DNA of 64,000 bases from BCD1 sp942492125 (GTDB taxonomy: Bacteria; Bacteroidota; Bacteroidia; Chitinophagales; Saprospiraceae), in assembly GCA_942492125.1 (NCBI GenBank), contig CALODM010000039.1, forward strand, positions 1 through 64,000, read 5' to 3'. The first letter of the stretch is position 1. Every line of letters begins with the position of its first letter. Shown piece by piece: positions 1 to 9,965 of the stretch. The notes below the pieces were generated by a model that ran no database searches, was not told the DNA's origin, and worked only from the letters and a program-made list of their open reading frames with translations. The position numbers and the translations under genes were made by a program.

Positions 1-472
1 CTTTACCGGATGTCTTTTCGTATTCCTTCCAACTTTCAAGCAGACTATTTTTTTGTTCAAATGGAGCTGATTGGTGATTGCCTTGTGATAATGTCAATTC
101 TTCAATTACTTCCTCCATTTTCTTTCTGGCCATACCATCCAAATCTTTCAAAGCATCCTGTAATTGCTTCAAATCTCGTCGAATATCACTTGAGCTAGAA
201 CTATTAAATTGAATTTCTGTGGATTTAAGTCCCAGAACATTTAATAAATCTCCTGATGACCCGATCTCAGAACTTCTTCTAAGGTATTTGATGTCAAAAT
301 CTTTTTCAAGCCTGGGGACTAAACCAGCACTCAACAAGGAAGACTTTCCAACTCCACTCTGCCCAAAAAGTAGAATTATGGGAGCCCCCCCCGGGTCATT
401 AATCCTATGATACAAGTCTCTGATATAATTTTCCCGCCAAAAAAAATACGGGATCATCTTCCGAAGTGTCAT
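1..472 (-). CDS. STAND-type P-loop NTPase, N-terminal part (runs off left edge)
   Basis: The frame is open for 157 residues from an ATG at 472 to the window edge. It shows a Walker A loop, GQSGVGKSSLL, about 35 residues in, followed by SAGLVPRL. That arrangement (short N-terminus, then GxSGxGKSSLLxAGLxPxL) is typical of the nSTAND1 class of signal-transduction NTPases, which usually sit before WD40 or TPR repeats. Its ATG overlaps the stop of the upstream CHAT gene (ATGA at 469-472), so the two are probably translationally coupled. STAND proteins beside caspase-like proteases are known in bacterial conflict systems; that role here is inference. A run of eight C lies in this gene at 385-392. 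The remainder is outside the window. Confidence 0.75.
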   Translation of the reverse strand, partial: MTLRKMIPYFFWRENYIRDLYHRINDPGGAPIILLFGQSGVGKSSLLSAGLVPRLEKDFDIKYLRRSSEIGSSGDLLNVLGLKSTEIQFNSSSSSDIRRDLKQLQDALKDLDGMARKKMEEVIEELTLSQGNHQSAPFEQKNSLLESWKEYEKTSGK

Positions 473-1260
473 CTTTTTAAAAACTTATAAGGAGGTTGAG
501 GATATTGATAATAATCTGGGATTTGTGGAAGGCCAAAATATGGATCTTCTACTGCATCAGGTAAATTCCACAAGCGTACTTTCTCTGCCCCTTCCCTGTA
601 AAACAACTCCCAAGGGAATCGATCCAGTTTTACCTCTTCTTCAATATCTAATCCACGGTTTTTTGCTTCGAATTCACTCGAAGATTGCCAATAGAAATCT
701 TCCACCCCTTGGTTTCCCTTATTGGCTTGTTGTATATATACAGCCTCTCTCCATGATCGATCAATTGGAAGACCATTACTTAGTCCGGAGTAAAAAGCAA
801 TGGCCAGATTTGCAGCAAGTTGGTCATTGACAGCAGCAACAGTTCCTACAACGGCAGGAACCCCTTCATCTTTTAACCCAATTGCCCGGATTGATGTAAG
901 ACAGCCATTTTTAAAAACACCATTTTTAAACCATTTGGACTGCCGAGAAATGGAATAAATCCTTTTGCTTTTGCAATTCCTGAACTTGCATTGAAATCCT
1001 CAAGTAATAATTCATAGCCATTTGCATGGCCTGCAAAATGGAAAATGGCAATACGATCTCTAAATTTCTCTTTTTGAAAGGTATTAACGATTTGGTCGAT
1101 AGAAGCATTCGTAAGAAATTACTAACTCACAAAGACCTTTATCTTCTGCCTCCTCTAAAACCTTTTTCAAATGATAGAGTTCTTGAGGTAAATTCCTTAA
1201 ATAATTTGAGTTTGATGATCGGTCGTTTGCAAAAGCTAGAAGAATTACAGGAAGGTTCAT
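469..1260 (-). pseudogene. CHAT-domain (caspase-like) protease, frameshifted
   Basis: Reading the minus strand from the ATG at 1260 gives a protein starting MNLPVILLAFANDRSS. It continues in three frames: a break near 1105, a second near 910-925, then a clean stretch to the stop at 469. The pieces together carry the two CHAT/C14-like catalytic motifs: FHFAGHA with the histidine, and LNGC with the cysteine in the FLNGCxTS context. These are followed by EGVPAVVGT and the LAANLAIAFY segment usual for CHAT proteins. The second break is in a TTTTTAAAAA run. The family cleaves proteins or acts as an effector next to STAND or TPR partners. The protein is probably inactive unless the breaks are sequencing errors or are bypassed. 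Confidence 0.7.
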
Positions 1261-1574
1261 ATTTTTATATTGTTAAACACAAAACCAAGTTATCAAAATT
1301 CCATGAAAAAAAATCTTGCTTATGAACAGTGTAAACTTCAACAAAAATAGTTTTCAACTAAACTTTAATGAATTAGAAAAGAAGAAATAGAAATTAGGAG
1401 TTTGCATGGGTATTTTTTTCCGAAAAGCATAATTCTTAATGGCTTTGGTCTAAAAAACATCCAAAATTTGAATTAAAAAATCGTAAATAATTGAAAATAA
1501 GCCCATTAAAGTAATTTTTCTATCCCTAGTGGAACCACTTAGAGATCAAAGCGTAAGCCTCTTGTTTTTCAATG

Positions 1575-1811
1575 CATAAGGGCTTTTTATTTTACATATC
1601 AATGTTATATTTTTGGTTCTTCTTACAGTTCCTATTTTGGGTTTTGTAAGCGTGTATAAATGGTTTTTATGGTTGGCAAAATTTAGACTTCCGGCCGGTT
1701 CATTAATTTCTATTCAATCACCATCACCTTTTCCACAATCCTCCCTGTATCAGTCCGTATTTCAAGCATGTAAACTCCTGGCGAGTACGCACTCACATCA
1801 ATTTGATGGTC
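1575..1811. repeat. Duplicated 3' flank and C-terminal coding end (copy 1)
   Basis: About 235 bp that match 9950-10180 almost base for base, with three small indels in the noncoding part. It covers the intergenic tail, the stop codon and roughly the last 30 codons of the LRR gene. The wider 1261-1709 gap has no gene. It holds a weak hairpin (GCCTCTTG...AAGGGC, about 1555-1584) at the site where kelch B has a good terminator. Confidence 0.85.
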
Positions 1812-3047
1812 GATACTATCTTCATTAAAATTGTATTGGTATAAGGAATGGCCAATGATATTGAAAACCGACAAGGTTCCGCTTGTTTTATTTTTAAAGG
1901 GAGCATCAATGTTCAGTTCATCATTTGCAGGATTTGGGTATATGGTATATTCAAAGTCTTTATTGATAGAAGAAATGTCATTTACCAACTCACAGGCTGC
2001 CTCCACTTCTTCAACACTATTACAATATGTAGCATTGTCAGAAATGGTTGCCGGACCACCATTGTCCATGAAGTCGCAAATGCTTTTAACTCCGCAAAAG
2101 GATAAGTTTTCATTATGTTCCAATATCAGTTCTGTGATTGAATTGTGGTCAATGCTATCCAAACCGCTTAAGCTTGTCAATACGCTAGTGTACTCTACAG
2201 ACAATTGTCCTCCAATGGAGCATAGATTAATTAAACCTTCCACATCCGAAAGAGATGCATTGCCGTGTGGTCCCCAGCAGAATGAAGCGCCTATGGTTTA
2301 AGTCACCTCCGATAGATGTCAAACTCTCCAGGCCATTTAAATTGGTCAGCATAGTATTTGCACTAATTTTGAGACTTCCTCCAATGGAAATGATGCTGTT
2401 TAATCCGCTTAAACTTGTAAGCGTATCATTAGCTATAATCGAAAGGTCTCCTCCGACCGAGGTCAGGTTATTTATGCCCTCCATATTTATTAGAGAAGGA
2501 TTGCCATAAAAGTCATCACCATAAGTATTAACCCCGAATGACCTGCCTATGATTAAATCACCTCCGATAGATATTATCCCCTCAAGGCCACTAAGGCTTG
2601 CCAGCATAGCATTGTCCAAAATTTCTATATCTCCCCCAATGGAATTCAGGTTTTCCAATTCGCTTAAATTAATAAGAGAATCGTTTCGATACATTATTAG
2701 GTTTCCCCCGATTGTTGTTAAATTATTCAAGCCTTCTATGTTCACCAGCACAGGATTTCCCCATCCAAAAAACCCATAATTGCTCAAAAATGAACCAACC
2801 GAAATTTGAAGTCCCCTTCAATAGAGTTGATAAATTTATGATTGACTATCGAAGGTTGGTAATATTCTCTCCCTCAATCACCACATCCCCCTCAATCACC
2901 TCACACCCCGGATAATTGATAGGAAAACTGTCGATCTGCCTTTGATTTGAAAAGGTGATGCCATTGGGAAGGCATTGTCCGTAAGCTACCAAAGCTAATA
3001 AGAGCAGAAAGTGTAGTAAGATAAATATTTTTTGATTTCATTTTCAT
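1710..3047 (-). pseudogene. Secreted leucine-rich-repeat protein with T9SS sorting domain, multiply frameshifted
   Basis: From the ATG at 3047 the minus strand encodes, across several frames, a signal peptide (LLHFLLLLALVAYGQ), then CLPNGITFSNQ, then L-domain-like leucine repeats of about 24 residues with LTSLSGL and SIGGDL signatures. It ends in a T9SS domain (YTIYPNPANDELNID...KVMVIE). At least four single-base shifts are needed to join it: in the A-run just after the start, near 2850, near 2790 (DLQISVGSF is restored) and near 2300 (LTIGASFCWGPHG is restored). Apart from the indels the protein is well preserved, so decay is recent or the indels are sequence errors. The normal product would be an exported surface or secreted adhesion-like protein. 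It is the only LRR among the kelch genes. Confidence 0.75.
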
Positions 3048-3090
3048 GATAAATGTTTTTTTTGTTATGTAAATAAACCGGATGTTCCAA

Positions 3091-3178
3091 GGAAGTGGAA
3101 AAGGCATTCAAGTTCAAAAACCAGGAAAGTGGAAGTATTCCAGCGGGAGGAAAAGCTACGATTGAGCATTCATCATTT
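3091..3178. repeat. 88-bp leader repeat upstream of the LRR gene (copy 1)
   Basis: 88 bp identical to 11547-11634 except for one base. It lies 44 bp upstream of the LRR start; the other copy lies the same distance (45 bp) upstream of kelch B. It is probably the shared promoter or 5' leader of the two genes. No clear TAnnTTTG box was pinned down in it. Confidence 0.9.
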
Positions 3179-3378
3179 TGATCAGTATAAGTTAAGGGGA
3201 AATCGCCACTTTTTTAGTGACTTTTCTCAATCAGCTTCTCTCTTTTTTCTATTTGTCGAAAAAGGTCTGAAGGCCTAAGTTTATTGCTTATTACCCTGCG
3301 CCTGTCTTCCGGTGTTGCCAGGAAGGCTGAAGCACAGGGCAATTAATGACACTTGTATAATTCGTTTTTTTATGAACC

Positions 3379-3411
3379 AAGCCCTTGTACCTATTGCACA
3401 AGGGCTTTTGT
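3379..3411. terminator. Hairpin terminator, probably for kelch A
   Basis: Perfect 10-bp arms (AAGCCCTTGT / ACAAGGGCTT) around a 9-base loop, followed by a T-rich stretch on the plus strand. It is placed 65 bp past the end of the minus-strand kelch A gene. The rest of 3179-3472 shows nothing recognisable. Confidence 0.6.
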
Positions 3412-3472
3412 ATTTGGTTTTCCACGATCTTTTCGCCTCCTTTATTGTGGACTCTCGGCTGCCTTGTTATCC

Positions 3473-4871
3473 CTATTCCACAACCATCACCTTATCAACC
3501 ATCCTCCCATTTTCGGTACGGATTTCGATCAGGTAAAGCCCTGGAGCAAAGGCACTCAGATCAATTTTATGGTCGATAATGCTGCTATTAAAATCATATT
3601 GATAAGTAGTGTGTCCCTGAACAGCCAAAAGTGATAAAGTACCCTTCGTTTTATTTTTAAAGGCCGCATTGATGTTTAACTCATCATTGGCTGGATTGGG
3701 GAATATGGCATAATCTACTTCCTGGCTCTGAAAATCGGCCTGTTCAATTTTGCTGATAATATCTACGGTCGAGGTACATGGATTTCCCCCGGCAATTAAG
3801 AGCTGGCTGATAGAATCGTTTTCAATCGATACAACGGCATGGTTAACCCTCCATCCTAAGTCGGTTTGAGTTCTCCAGCCCTCTTCGGGATGAAAAATGT
3901 CAATTATTTCGGAATCTTGTATCCACTCCCAATTAAGCGTGTTAAGGTTAAGTTTCGCCCCATTAATAAAATAAGCTTTGCCGTCAACAGTCGCTGCATT
4001 AATACTTCCTAAAAAAGCCCTTGGTGCAGAGAGTGAATCAATTGACCAATGACCCCCGTCTGAAGGATCATAAATATCCACGATTTTACTCACCTGATTA
4101 TCACTCGTCATGCCTCCGGCAAAATAGGCTTTGTTTCCCAGAACAGTTGCTGTTAAAAAATCCCCTTGGCACAGATAAGGAATCAATAGTCCAGTCGCCA
4201 GTTGAAAAATGGTATATGTCCACTCTTTTTGAAACGCTTTGCTCGTTCATACCTCCAGCAAAAATAGCCAGGTCACCCAATACAACAGCAGCCCTTACAT
4301 CTCTGGCCTCGGAAAGCGCAGCGGTGGTCCATTCGCCGGAATTTGTATTGTAGATATCAACAACATCTGTTACAAACTGGGGGGGGGGAGTGCCTCCCCC
4401 CGCAAAAATTACAATGCTATCTTTACTCACGGCAGATGTGAACCTGGGAACAGAAAGATTATCGACAGTCCAGTCCCCGGTGGTGGTCTCCAGGATATCA
4501 ACTTCAGAATATACTGTTATCCCCCCATTAAAATCAGTACCACCGGCAAAAAGAACCTTTGTGCCTGATGTCACACCGGCGCACATACAACGGGCAACTG
4601 AAAGGTTATGTAGGGGAAATGTCCCATGCTCCAGAGTTGAGGCATCATAGGGTAAATTTCAACTTTGTTAGAATAATATGAGGGAGTTACATAATTCCCC
4701 TCCTCCAAAGTAAGCTCTTGTACCTAATGTGGTAGCACCGACCAGGTATTTTTCTTCTGACATATTAATCTGCCCAAAAGCCGGCAGGGTTAAACAAAGC
4801 AGCAGTACAGCCAGCAAAATATTTTTTGACCATTCCTGTGTTGATGAAATTTTCCGTAATTTCTTTTTCAT
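3473..4871 (-). pseudogene. Kelch A: secreted kelch beta-propeller with T9SS domain, frameshifted
   Basis: Starts at ATG 4871 with a signal peptide (LLAVLLLCLTLPAFGQ) and encodes kelch units of about 48 residues (AYFAGG...VDIYD..TGxW...LSxAR). It closes with a T9SS domain ending KVMVVE. Three breaks split it: an extra C near 4675, about five extra bases near 4650 (VEIYDAS is restored), and an extra T in a T-run near 4155 (GFLTATVLGNKAYFAGG is restored). Restored length would match the intact kelch C and D. A G10 tract sits inside the frame at 4379-4388. It lies downstream of the hybrid regulator on the same strand. It would be exported through T9SS, perhaps to bind surface glycans (inference). 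Confidence 0.8.
4379..4388. repeat. G10 homopolymer inside kelch A
   Basis: Ten consecutive G on the plus strand encode three prolines (TPPPQF) in the minus-strand kelch A frame. Tracts of this length are prone to slippage. The frame is currently open through the tract. Confidence 0.9.
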
Positions 4872-5224
4872 GATAAACGTTTTTATTATTTCATTAATAA
4901 ATTATTTGCATGAATCCCTTTCCCTCCTTGACGAAGCAGGAAGGGAAGTAAATACAAATGTTTTTTTGTCTTGAAAAAGGGTGTTAAATAGATTGGCCAA
5001 AGAATGGAAACGCTACTGGTGTTGTTCCTGATCGTGAGATTATTGAGATTTAGATAAAATTAGACAATTTTGATATTAACTGCTGGCACTAATGTCTGAA
5101 AGAACAGGACTAATGTCTGGTGGGAGAAAAAAATATTGTACTATTGTCGGGGTGGGTTCAACCTTTGATTCACATATAGAACTAAGAAATAGGTTTATAG
5201 AAAATTTGGCTAAACAAGCTCTAA
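4872..5224. other. Intergenic gap without recognisable gene
   Basis: 353 bp between the regulator stop and kelch A start. It is AT-rich, and no convincing ORF, hairpin with a T-tract, or repeat shared with other gaps was seen. It should contain the kelch A promoter. Confidence 0.5.
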
Positions 5225-8200
5225 TCACTTCCGTGCCTGGGTGGGAGTAATGCCAAATTCTTCCCGGTATTTACGGGTAAAATAACTGGGGTCCTTAAAC
5301 CCGACTTCATAGGCGATTTCGGAGATATTCAGGCTGGTGCTTTCTAACAGTTCTTTAGCTCTGCGCAGGCGGATGGTACGGATGTAAATGGCAACGGATC
5401 TGCCGGTGAGGGCATTCAACTTATGATACAATTGAGAGCGGCTATAATTCACGGCGCTGCACAGTGCAGTAGCGTCAAAATTTTCATTGGCAAGGTGATC
5501 CTCAATCGCTCTATTAACTTTTTGTAAAAAAGCATCCTCCTTTTGAAAGTTTTTATGCTGAGTAGCCCCGGATAGATTAAGGTCTTGATACCTTGCCTGT
5601 AGGCGCCGCCTTATGTCAACCAATTTTTCGAGTCTGACAAAAAGTTCCTGTTGGTTAAAAGGTTTTGTCAGATAAGCGTCGGCTCCTGCTTCCAGGCCGG
5701 CGACCCGGTCTTCCATTGTCGCTTTGGCAGTAAGTAAAATGATGGGAATGTGGCTGGTTCGCTCATCCTGTTTGAGGGTATCACATACTTCAAAACCATC
5801 TTTTTCAGGCATCATGATGTCGCTGATAATGATATCAGGTACCAGCTCAATGGCTTTTTCAATACCTTGAAGGCCATTCAATGCCGTTTCCAGGCGGTAA
5901 TGATCTTGGAGGCAGGCGCTTAGGTAACGAAGCACGTCGGGATTGTCCTCGATGAGCAACACCAGTGGCAGGTCGTGCTTTCCGGTGGATAGGAAGAGAC
6001 CTTTTGTAGCCTTTGCAGCAGGCGTCTGAAATAAGGAACCGACGAGCGCCGTTTCAGGAGTGCCTCTTTCAGCAGGTTGGTAAACCGGGAGTAAAACAGT
6101 AAACTCGGTTCCTTTGCCTACTTGACTGGTTACTTCGATTGTTCCATCCAGCAATTTAACAAGTTCCCTGGTGAGCGACAGGCCAATACCGGTTCCTTCT
6201 ACCTGACGGGTAACCCAATCATCAGCTTGATAAAAACGGTCAAAGATGTAGGGAAGCTTGCTTTCTGCAATACCCACTCCTGTATCGGTTACGCGAATGC
6301 GGCAATACGATTGGTCAGTCTTGTGTTCCTGAATGCTGATGTGAACATCACCACCAGGCGGAGTGAACTTAAAGGCATTACCCACCAGATTGGAGAAAAT
6401 GGTCTGGATCTTTTCCGGGTCAAAATCCATATAAAGCTCCTTAACTTCAGATAACATATGTAAATGGATATCTTTGGACTCGGCGTAAGAATGAAAAGAG
6501 TCGTTAAGGTATTTAAGATAGGCTATAAGATCACTTTGGATCAGGTGTATCGGGAACTTACCCGAATCCAGTTTAGATAGATCCAGCATTTGATTGACGA
6601 GGCCCAGTAAATTCCGGCTATTGCGTTTGATCATTGCCAGTCCTTCCCTGAACCAGGTATCAGGGTGTTCCAGTATCTGGTCAGCCATTCCTGAAATAAC
6701 GGTTAAAGGTGTACGAAATTCGTGGGTGATGTTAGTGTAAAGACGGGATTTGAAAATATCCAACTCCTCGAGCCTTTGAGCTTCTGCAGAGGCCAATTGG
6801 CGCTTTAGTTGAAAGCGGTATACGCCAAATAAGAAGCCCAATCCGACCAATAAATAGAGGGATTTTGACCATGGGCTCCACCACCAGGGTGGAAGGATGG
6901 TAAATGAATATTCCGCAGCTTCGCTCCATATTTGAGCTTCTCCGACCGCCCGGACTTTAAAGGTAAAGGTGCCCTGTGGCAGATTGCGGAATTCTGCCTT
7001 TGCTTCTTCTGAGGGATTACTCCAGTTTTTATCTAGCCCTTCTATTCGATAGCTGTACTTCAATTTATTCGGAGCAGCCCAGTCTATGGCAGAAAAATAA
7101 AAAGTAAGGTGATTTTTATTATGTGTGAGGCTCGGATTTAATGGGTAATTAGAGAACTTTGCCACCTCCGGAAATTTTATTTTTCCTTTAAGGCTATCCA
7201 CCATATTTCGATAATCAAAATACTGCTCATTTATCTCCAGATAGTTTAATTGAACGACAGGAGGCTGATCATGCAAGTCGAAATCACCAAAATCCAGCAT
7301 AGTAAGTGATTTTGCACAGCTCCACCAGGCCCGATTTTTACTATCTATCAGGGAATTGGTATAATAATCATTTGCTTTTAATCCATTCTCAATAGTATAG
7401 TTGACAATCAAATCCTTTGAAGATGCTTCCAATATACTGTCATGCAAACCTGTATGATCTGTTTGATCACCACTCCGAATAACACTGATCCCAGCCTGGG
7501 TACCTACCCAAATATTTCCATAAGAATCCTCTTGTAGTGACCAGGTTCCATTGGCAACCAATCCTTGTTTTTTTGTATAATAGGTAAAACTTTTTCCATC
7601 AAATTTGTTAACACCGCCTCCGTCGGTCCCGATCCAGATAGCTCCATTTTTATCTTCCAGTAAGGAGGTGACCTTATTATCAGATAAGCCTTCTTTTTCC
7701 GAATAAATGGTGAAATTTTTTCCGTCATATCTACCTACCCCCTCTCCTTTACTACCAAACCAAAGATCACCATTCTTGTCCTCCAGTATAGCAAAAATTG
7801 AAAAACCCACGAATCGATTCCCTTCCTTTAAAAAGGTCATATCTTTTCCATCGTATTTGAATAAAGGGCCAGACAATGCGGAAAACCAAAGATCACCATT
7901 CCTCTCCTCCAGCATAAATCGCTCTATCCCAAATCCGTCTCTGCTTTTATGGTGGGTAAAATATTTTCCATCGAATTTACATATGACTCTAAATCCCTTA
8001 ATGATCCAAATATCTCCGTTTTTGTCTTGCTCAATATAATTGATGACATTGTCAGACAAACCCTCTTTAACTGTGTAATGAGTGAGGGTATCTGCACGGT
8101 ATTTGTATAATCCATCCCCTTGGGTACCAAACCAAAGGTCGCCCTTTTCATCTTCAAGCATTGACAGCACCAAATTGCTGGAAAAGCCCTGATTTTCGGT

Positions 8201-9649
8201 AAAATGGGTGAAACTTTTTTCCTTCAGGATGCTCAGCCCACTACCTAAGTTGCTCAGCCATAAGTTACCACTCCGGTCTTCCATAATAAAAGAGACCTGA
8301 TTATTGGGTAAGCCCTCTTTTTTCGTATAATGGGTAAAATAAACTCCATCGTATTTATTAATCCCACCATCTGTGGTGCCAAACCATAATGCCCCATTGC
8401 GATCCTCCAATATTGATTCAACAATGTTGCTGGACAAGCCTTGCTTTTTCGTAAAATGTGTAAAGTTTTCGCCATTATACCGTGTAACTCCCCCTCCAAT
8501 TGTCCCAAACCAGATGTTGCCGCTTTTATCTTCCAGCATAGACGTAATATTATATGTTGATAAGCCATCTTTTGCTGTGTAATTGATGAAATGTTTACCA
8601 TCGAATCCGGAGACTCCGGTACCCAGGGTAATAATGTTCCTATTATCCCTGGTGGCGAACCAAAGTAAACCGTTTTTATCCTCCAGAATGTCGGAAACTA
8701 CATTACTGACAAAACCTTGACTTTGATCGTACAAAGTGAAGTTCTTACCATCAAATTTCCAGGCCCCGCACCGTGAACCAAACCAAATGTTACCTTTACT
8801 GTCCTCTTCGATAGTAGTTACTTTAAAACAGGGAAATCCTTCTCTTGACAAATAATAGGTAAAGTTTTCTCCGTCATATTTACATATTCCGTCATCCCAC
8901 TGTGAACCAAACCAGATATTTCCATTTTCATCCTCCATCATCGACATGGCATTGTTGTTTAATAGGCCTTCTTGTTCAGTGAATTGGATAAAGGTTTCGC
9001 CATCGTATTTACAAACTCCGTTAGAGGTACCTAACCAAATGTTGCCCCGCTTATCTTCCAGCACACACCAGACATAGGAAGAGGGTAAGCCCTGATTTAC
9101 GTCTAAATATTGTATGTTATGATTGGTCGCATCTTTAAAACGGGGAGGTAATGCCTTAAAGGGTTTTGGATAGATGGCAGGCACCACTTTTACTTTTGCA
9201 GGAATGGGGATTCCCGAACGAAAGGTATCTCCCAGGATGGCAATCTCTGCTATAGTGGAATCAACTTCAAGAGTAAATGATTTAAGAGAATCCTTATTAA
9301 TTGAAATTGTGGGGAGTTGAGCTGGTATTTCGTGTTTGTTGGTATTTATGGGTAGTACTTCAGGTGATCCTGCCCTGATTCTTGTTGTTTCAAATAGTTC
9401 TTCAAATGGAATGACATGTTTTTTTACCAGGAAAGGCTTGCCGGTTAAAAGTGTATCTCCTTGTCTGCCTATCAGGAATGGAATACTGTCTCCGGAAAAT
9501 TGGTTTACAGGATGGCCCTCTTCAGTATTTAAAGCTACACTTTTGGGGGGAAGGAATAAGGAGGGCGTTTGATTCCTGGTGTTTTGCTTGTCATTATTGC
9601 ATGCAGCGAGAAACAAAGCTAGGATGAAATATAGGAGTGGTTTCTTCAT
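5225..9649 (-). CDS. Hybrid two-component system regulator (sensor propeller, kinase, receiver, AraC)
   Basis: 1474 residues, intact. The N-terminus has a lipobox-like LFLAAC (Cys 17), then an unusual linker (20-180). Next come about 13-14 Reg_prop-type propeller repeats (185-770; motif LEDKxGNIWFGT...GVxxYDGxxFTHYT), a Y_Y_Y domain (850-920), one membrane segment (929-946), a HisKA domain with phospho-acceptor His 976 in THEFRTP, an HATPase (N-box NLVGNAFKFT near 1087), a receiver with Asp 1277 in ISDIMMP, and a C-terminal AraC HTH (1375-1474). In Bacteroidota such HTCS proteins sense a ligand outside the inner membrane and switch on neighbouring, usually glycan-related, genes. Here the neighbours on the same strand are kelch A and the LRR gene. 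A truncated paralogue is at 23683-24433. Confidence 0.95.
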   Translation of the reverse strand: MKKPLLYFILALFLAACNNDKQNTRNQTPSLFLPPKSVALNTEEGHPVNQFSGDSIPFLIGRQGDTLLTGKPFLVKKHVIPFEELFETTRIRAGSPEVLPINTNKHEIPAQLPTISINKDSLKSFTLEVDSTIAEIAILGDTFRSGIPIPAKVKVVPAIYPKPFKALPPRFKDATNHNIQYLDVNQGLPSSYVWCVLEDKRGNIWLGTSNGVCKYDGETFIQFTEQEGLLNNNAMSMMEDENGNIWFGSQWDDGICKYDGENFTYYLSREGFPCFKVTTIEEDSKGNIWFGSRCGAWKFDGKNFTLYDQSQGFVSNVVSDILEDKNGLLWFATRDNRNIITLGTGVSGFDGKHFINYTAKDGLSTYNITSMLEDKSGNIWFGTIGGGVTRYNGENFTHFTKKQGLSSNIVESILEDRNGALWFGTTDGGINKYDGVYFTHYTKKEGLPNNQVSFIMEDRSGNLWLSNLGSGLSILKEKSFTHFTENQGFSSNLVLSMLEDEKGDLWFGTQGDGLYKYRADTLTHYTVKEGLSDNVINYIEQDKNGDIWIIKGFRVICKFDGKYFTHHKSRDGFGIERFMLEERNGDLWFSALSGPLFKYDGKDMTFLKEGNRFVGFSIFAILEDKNGDLWFGSKGEGVGRYDGKNFTIYSEKEGLSDNKVTSLLEDKNGAIWIGTDGGGVNKFDGKSFTYYTKKQGLVANGTWSLQEDSYGNIWVGTQAGISVIRSGDQTDHTGLHDSILEASSKDLIVNYTIENGLKANDYYTNSLIDSKNRAWWSCAKSLTMLDFGDFDLHDQPPVVQLNYLEINEQYFDYRNMVDSLKGKIKFPEVAKFSNYPLNPSLTHNKNHLTFYFSAIDWAAPNKLKYSYRIEGLDKNWSNPSEEAKAEFRNLPQGTFTFKVRAVGEAQIWSEAAEYSFTILPPWWWSPWSKSLYLLVGLGFLFGVYRFQLKRQLASAEAQRLEELDIFKSRLYTNITHEFRTPLTVISGMADQILEHPDTWFREGLAMIKRNSRNLLGLVNQMLDLSKLDSGKFPIHLIQSDLIAYLKYLNDSFHSYAESKDIHLHMLSEVKELYMDFDPEKIQTIFSNLVGNAFKFTPPGGDVHISIQEHKTDQSYCRIRVTDTGVGIAESKLPYIFDRFYQADDWVTRQVEGTGIGLSLTRELVKLLDGTIEVTSQVGKGTEFTVLLPVYQPAERGTPETALVGSLFQTPAAKATKGLFLSTGKHDLPLVLLIEDNPDVLRYLSACLQDHYRLETALNGLQGIEKAIELVPDIIISDIMMPEKDGFEVCDTLKQDERTSHIPIILLTAKATMEDRVAGLEAGADAYLTKPFNQQELFVRLEKLVDIRRRLQARYQDLNLSGATQHKNFQKEDAFLQKVNRAIEDHLANENFDATALCSAVNYSRSQLYHKLNALTGRSVAIYIRTIRLRRAKELLESTSLNISEIAYEVGFKDPSYFTRKYREEFGITPTQARK

Positions 9650-9930
9650 AGATTAACACTCATTTTGAAAAACAAGTTAGTCATTCATCCACATTTTTTC
9701 TAATCAGCCTTTGGTTTTGATTGGAAGCTTTTCAGGTATTATCACCTTTTCAACGAATCTTTATTTTCTCTTGATTAGAAAATGCTCTTTTGAAAAATTG
9801 AGGAAGATCTTTTTAACTAAAAAGTCCTAACTTTTTTCTAACTTTTCATTTTTTGTTTTACAATAAATTTATTTAAAACATTTTATACAGCAAATAGTAT
9901 CCCTTGTGGAACCACCGAATATTTAAACAA
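9650..9930. other. Intergenic region upstream of the hybrid regulator
   Basis: AT-rich, no ORF. It must hold the regulator promoter; nothing definite could be picked out. Confidence 0.4.
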
Positions 9931-9965
9931 AAGCCCTTGTGTTTCAGTACATAAGGGCTTTTTAT
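9931..9965. terminator. Hairpin terminator after kelch B
   Basis: AAGCCCTT (9931-9938) pairs with AAGGGCTT (9953-9960), with T-rich flanks on both strands. It sits downstream of the minus-strand kelch B and within the duplicated flank. The copy at the LRR gene has lost part of the left arm. Confidence 0.6.

Noticed and set aside
10..410. Two short plus-strand ORFs at the left edge
   Set aside because: They are shadows of the minus-strand NTPase, which has a Walker A motif in frame to the window edge.
1831..2779. Plus-strand ORFs across the LRR gene
   Set aside because: Antisense to leucine repeats; their repetitive look (SPPIDIIPSRPLRLASI type) is the complement of the LRR units.
7707..8601. 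Open frames on both strands across the regulator propeller
   Set aside because: They repeat with the propeller unit and have no start, signal or family features of their own.
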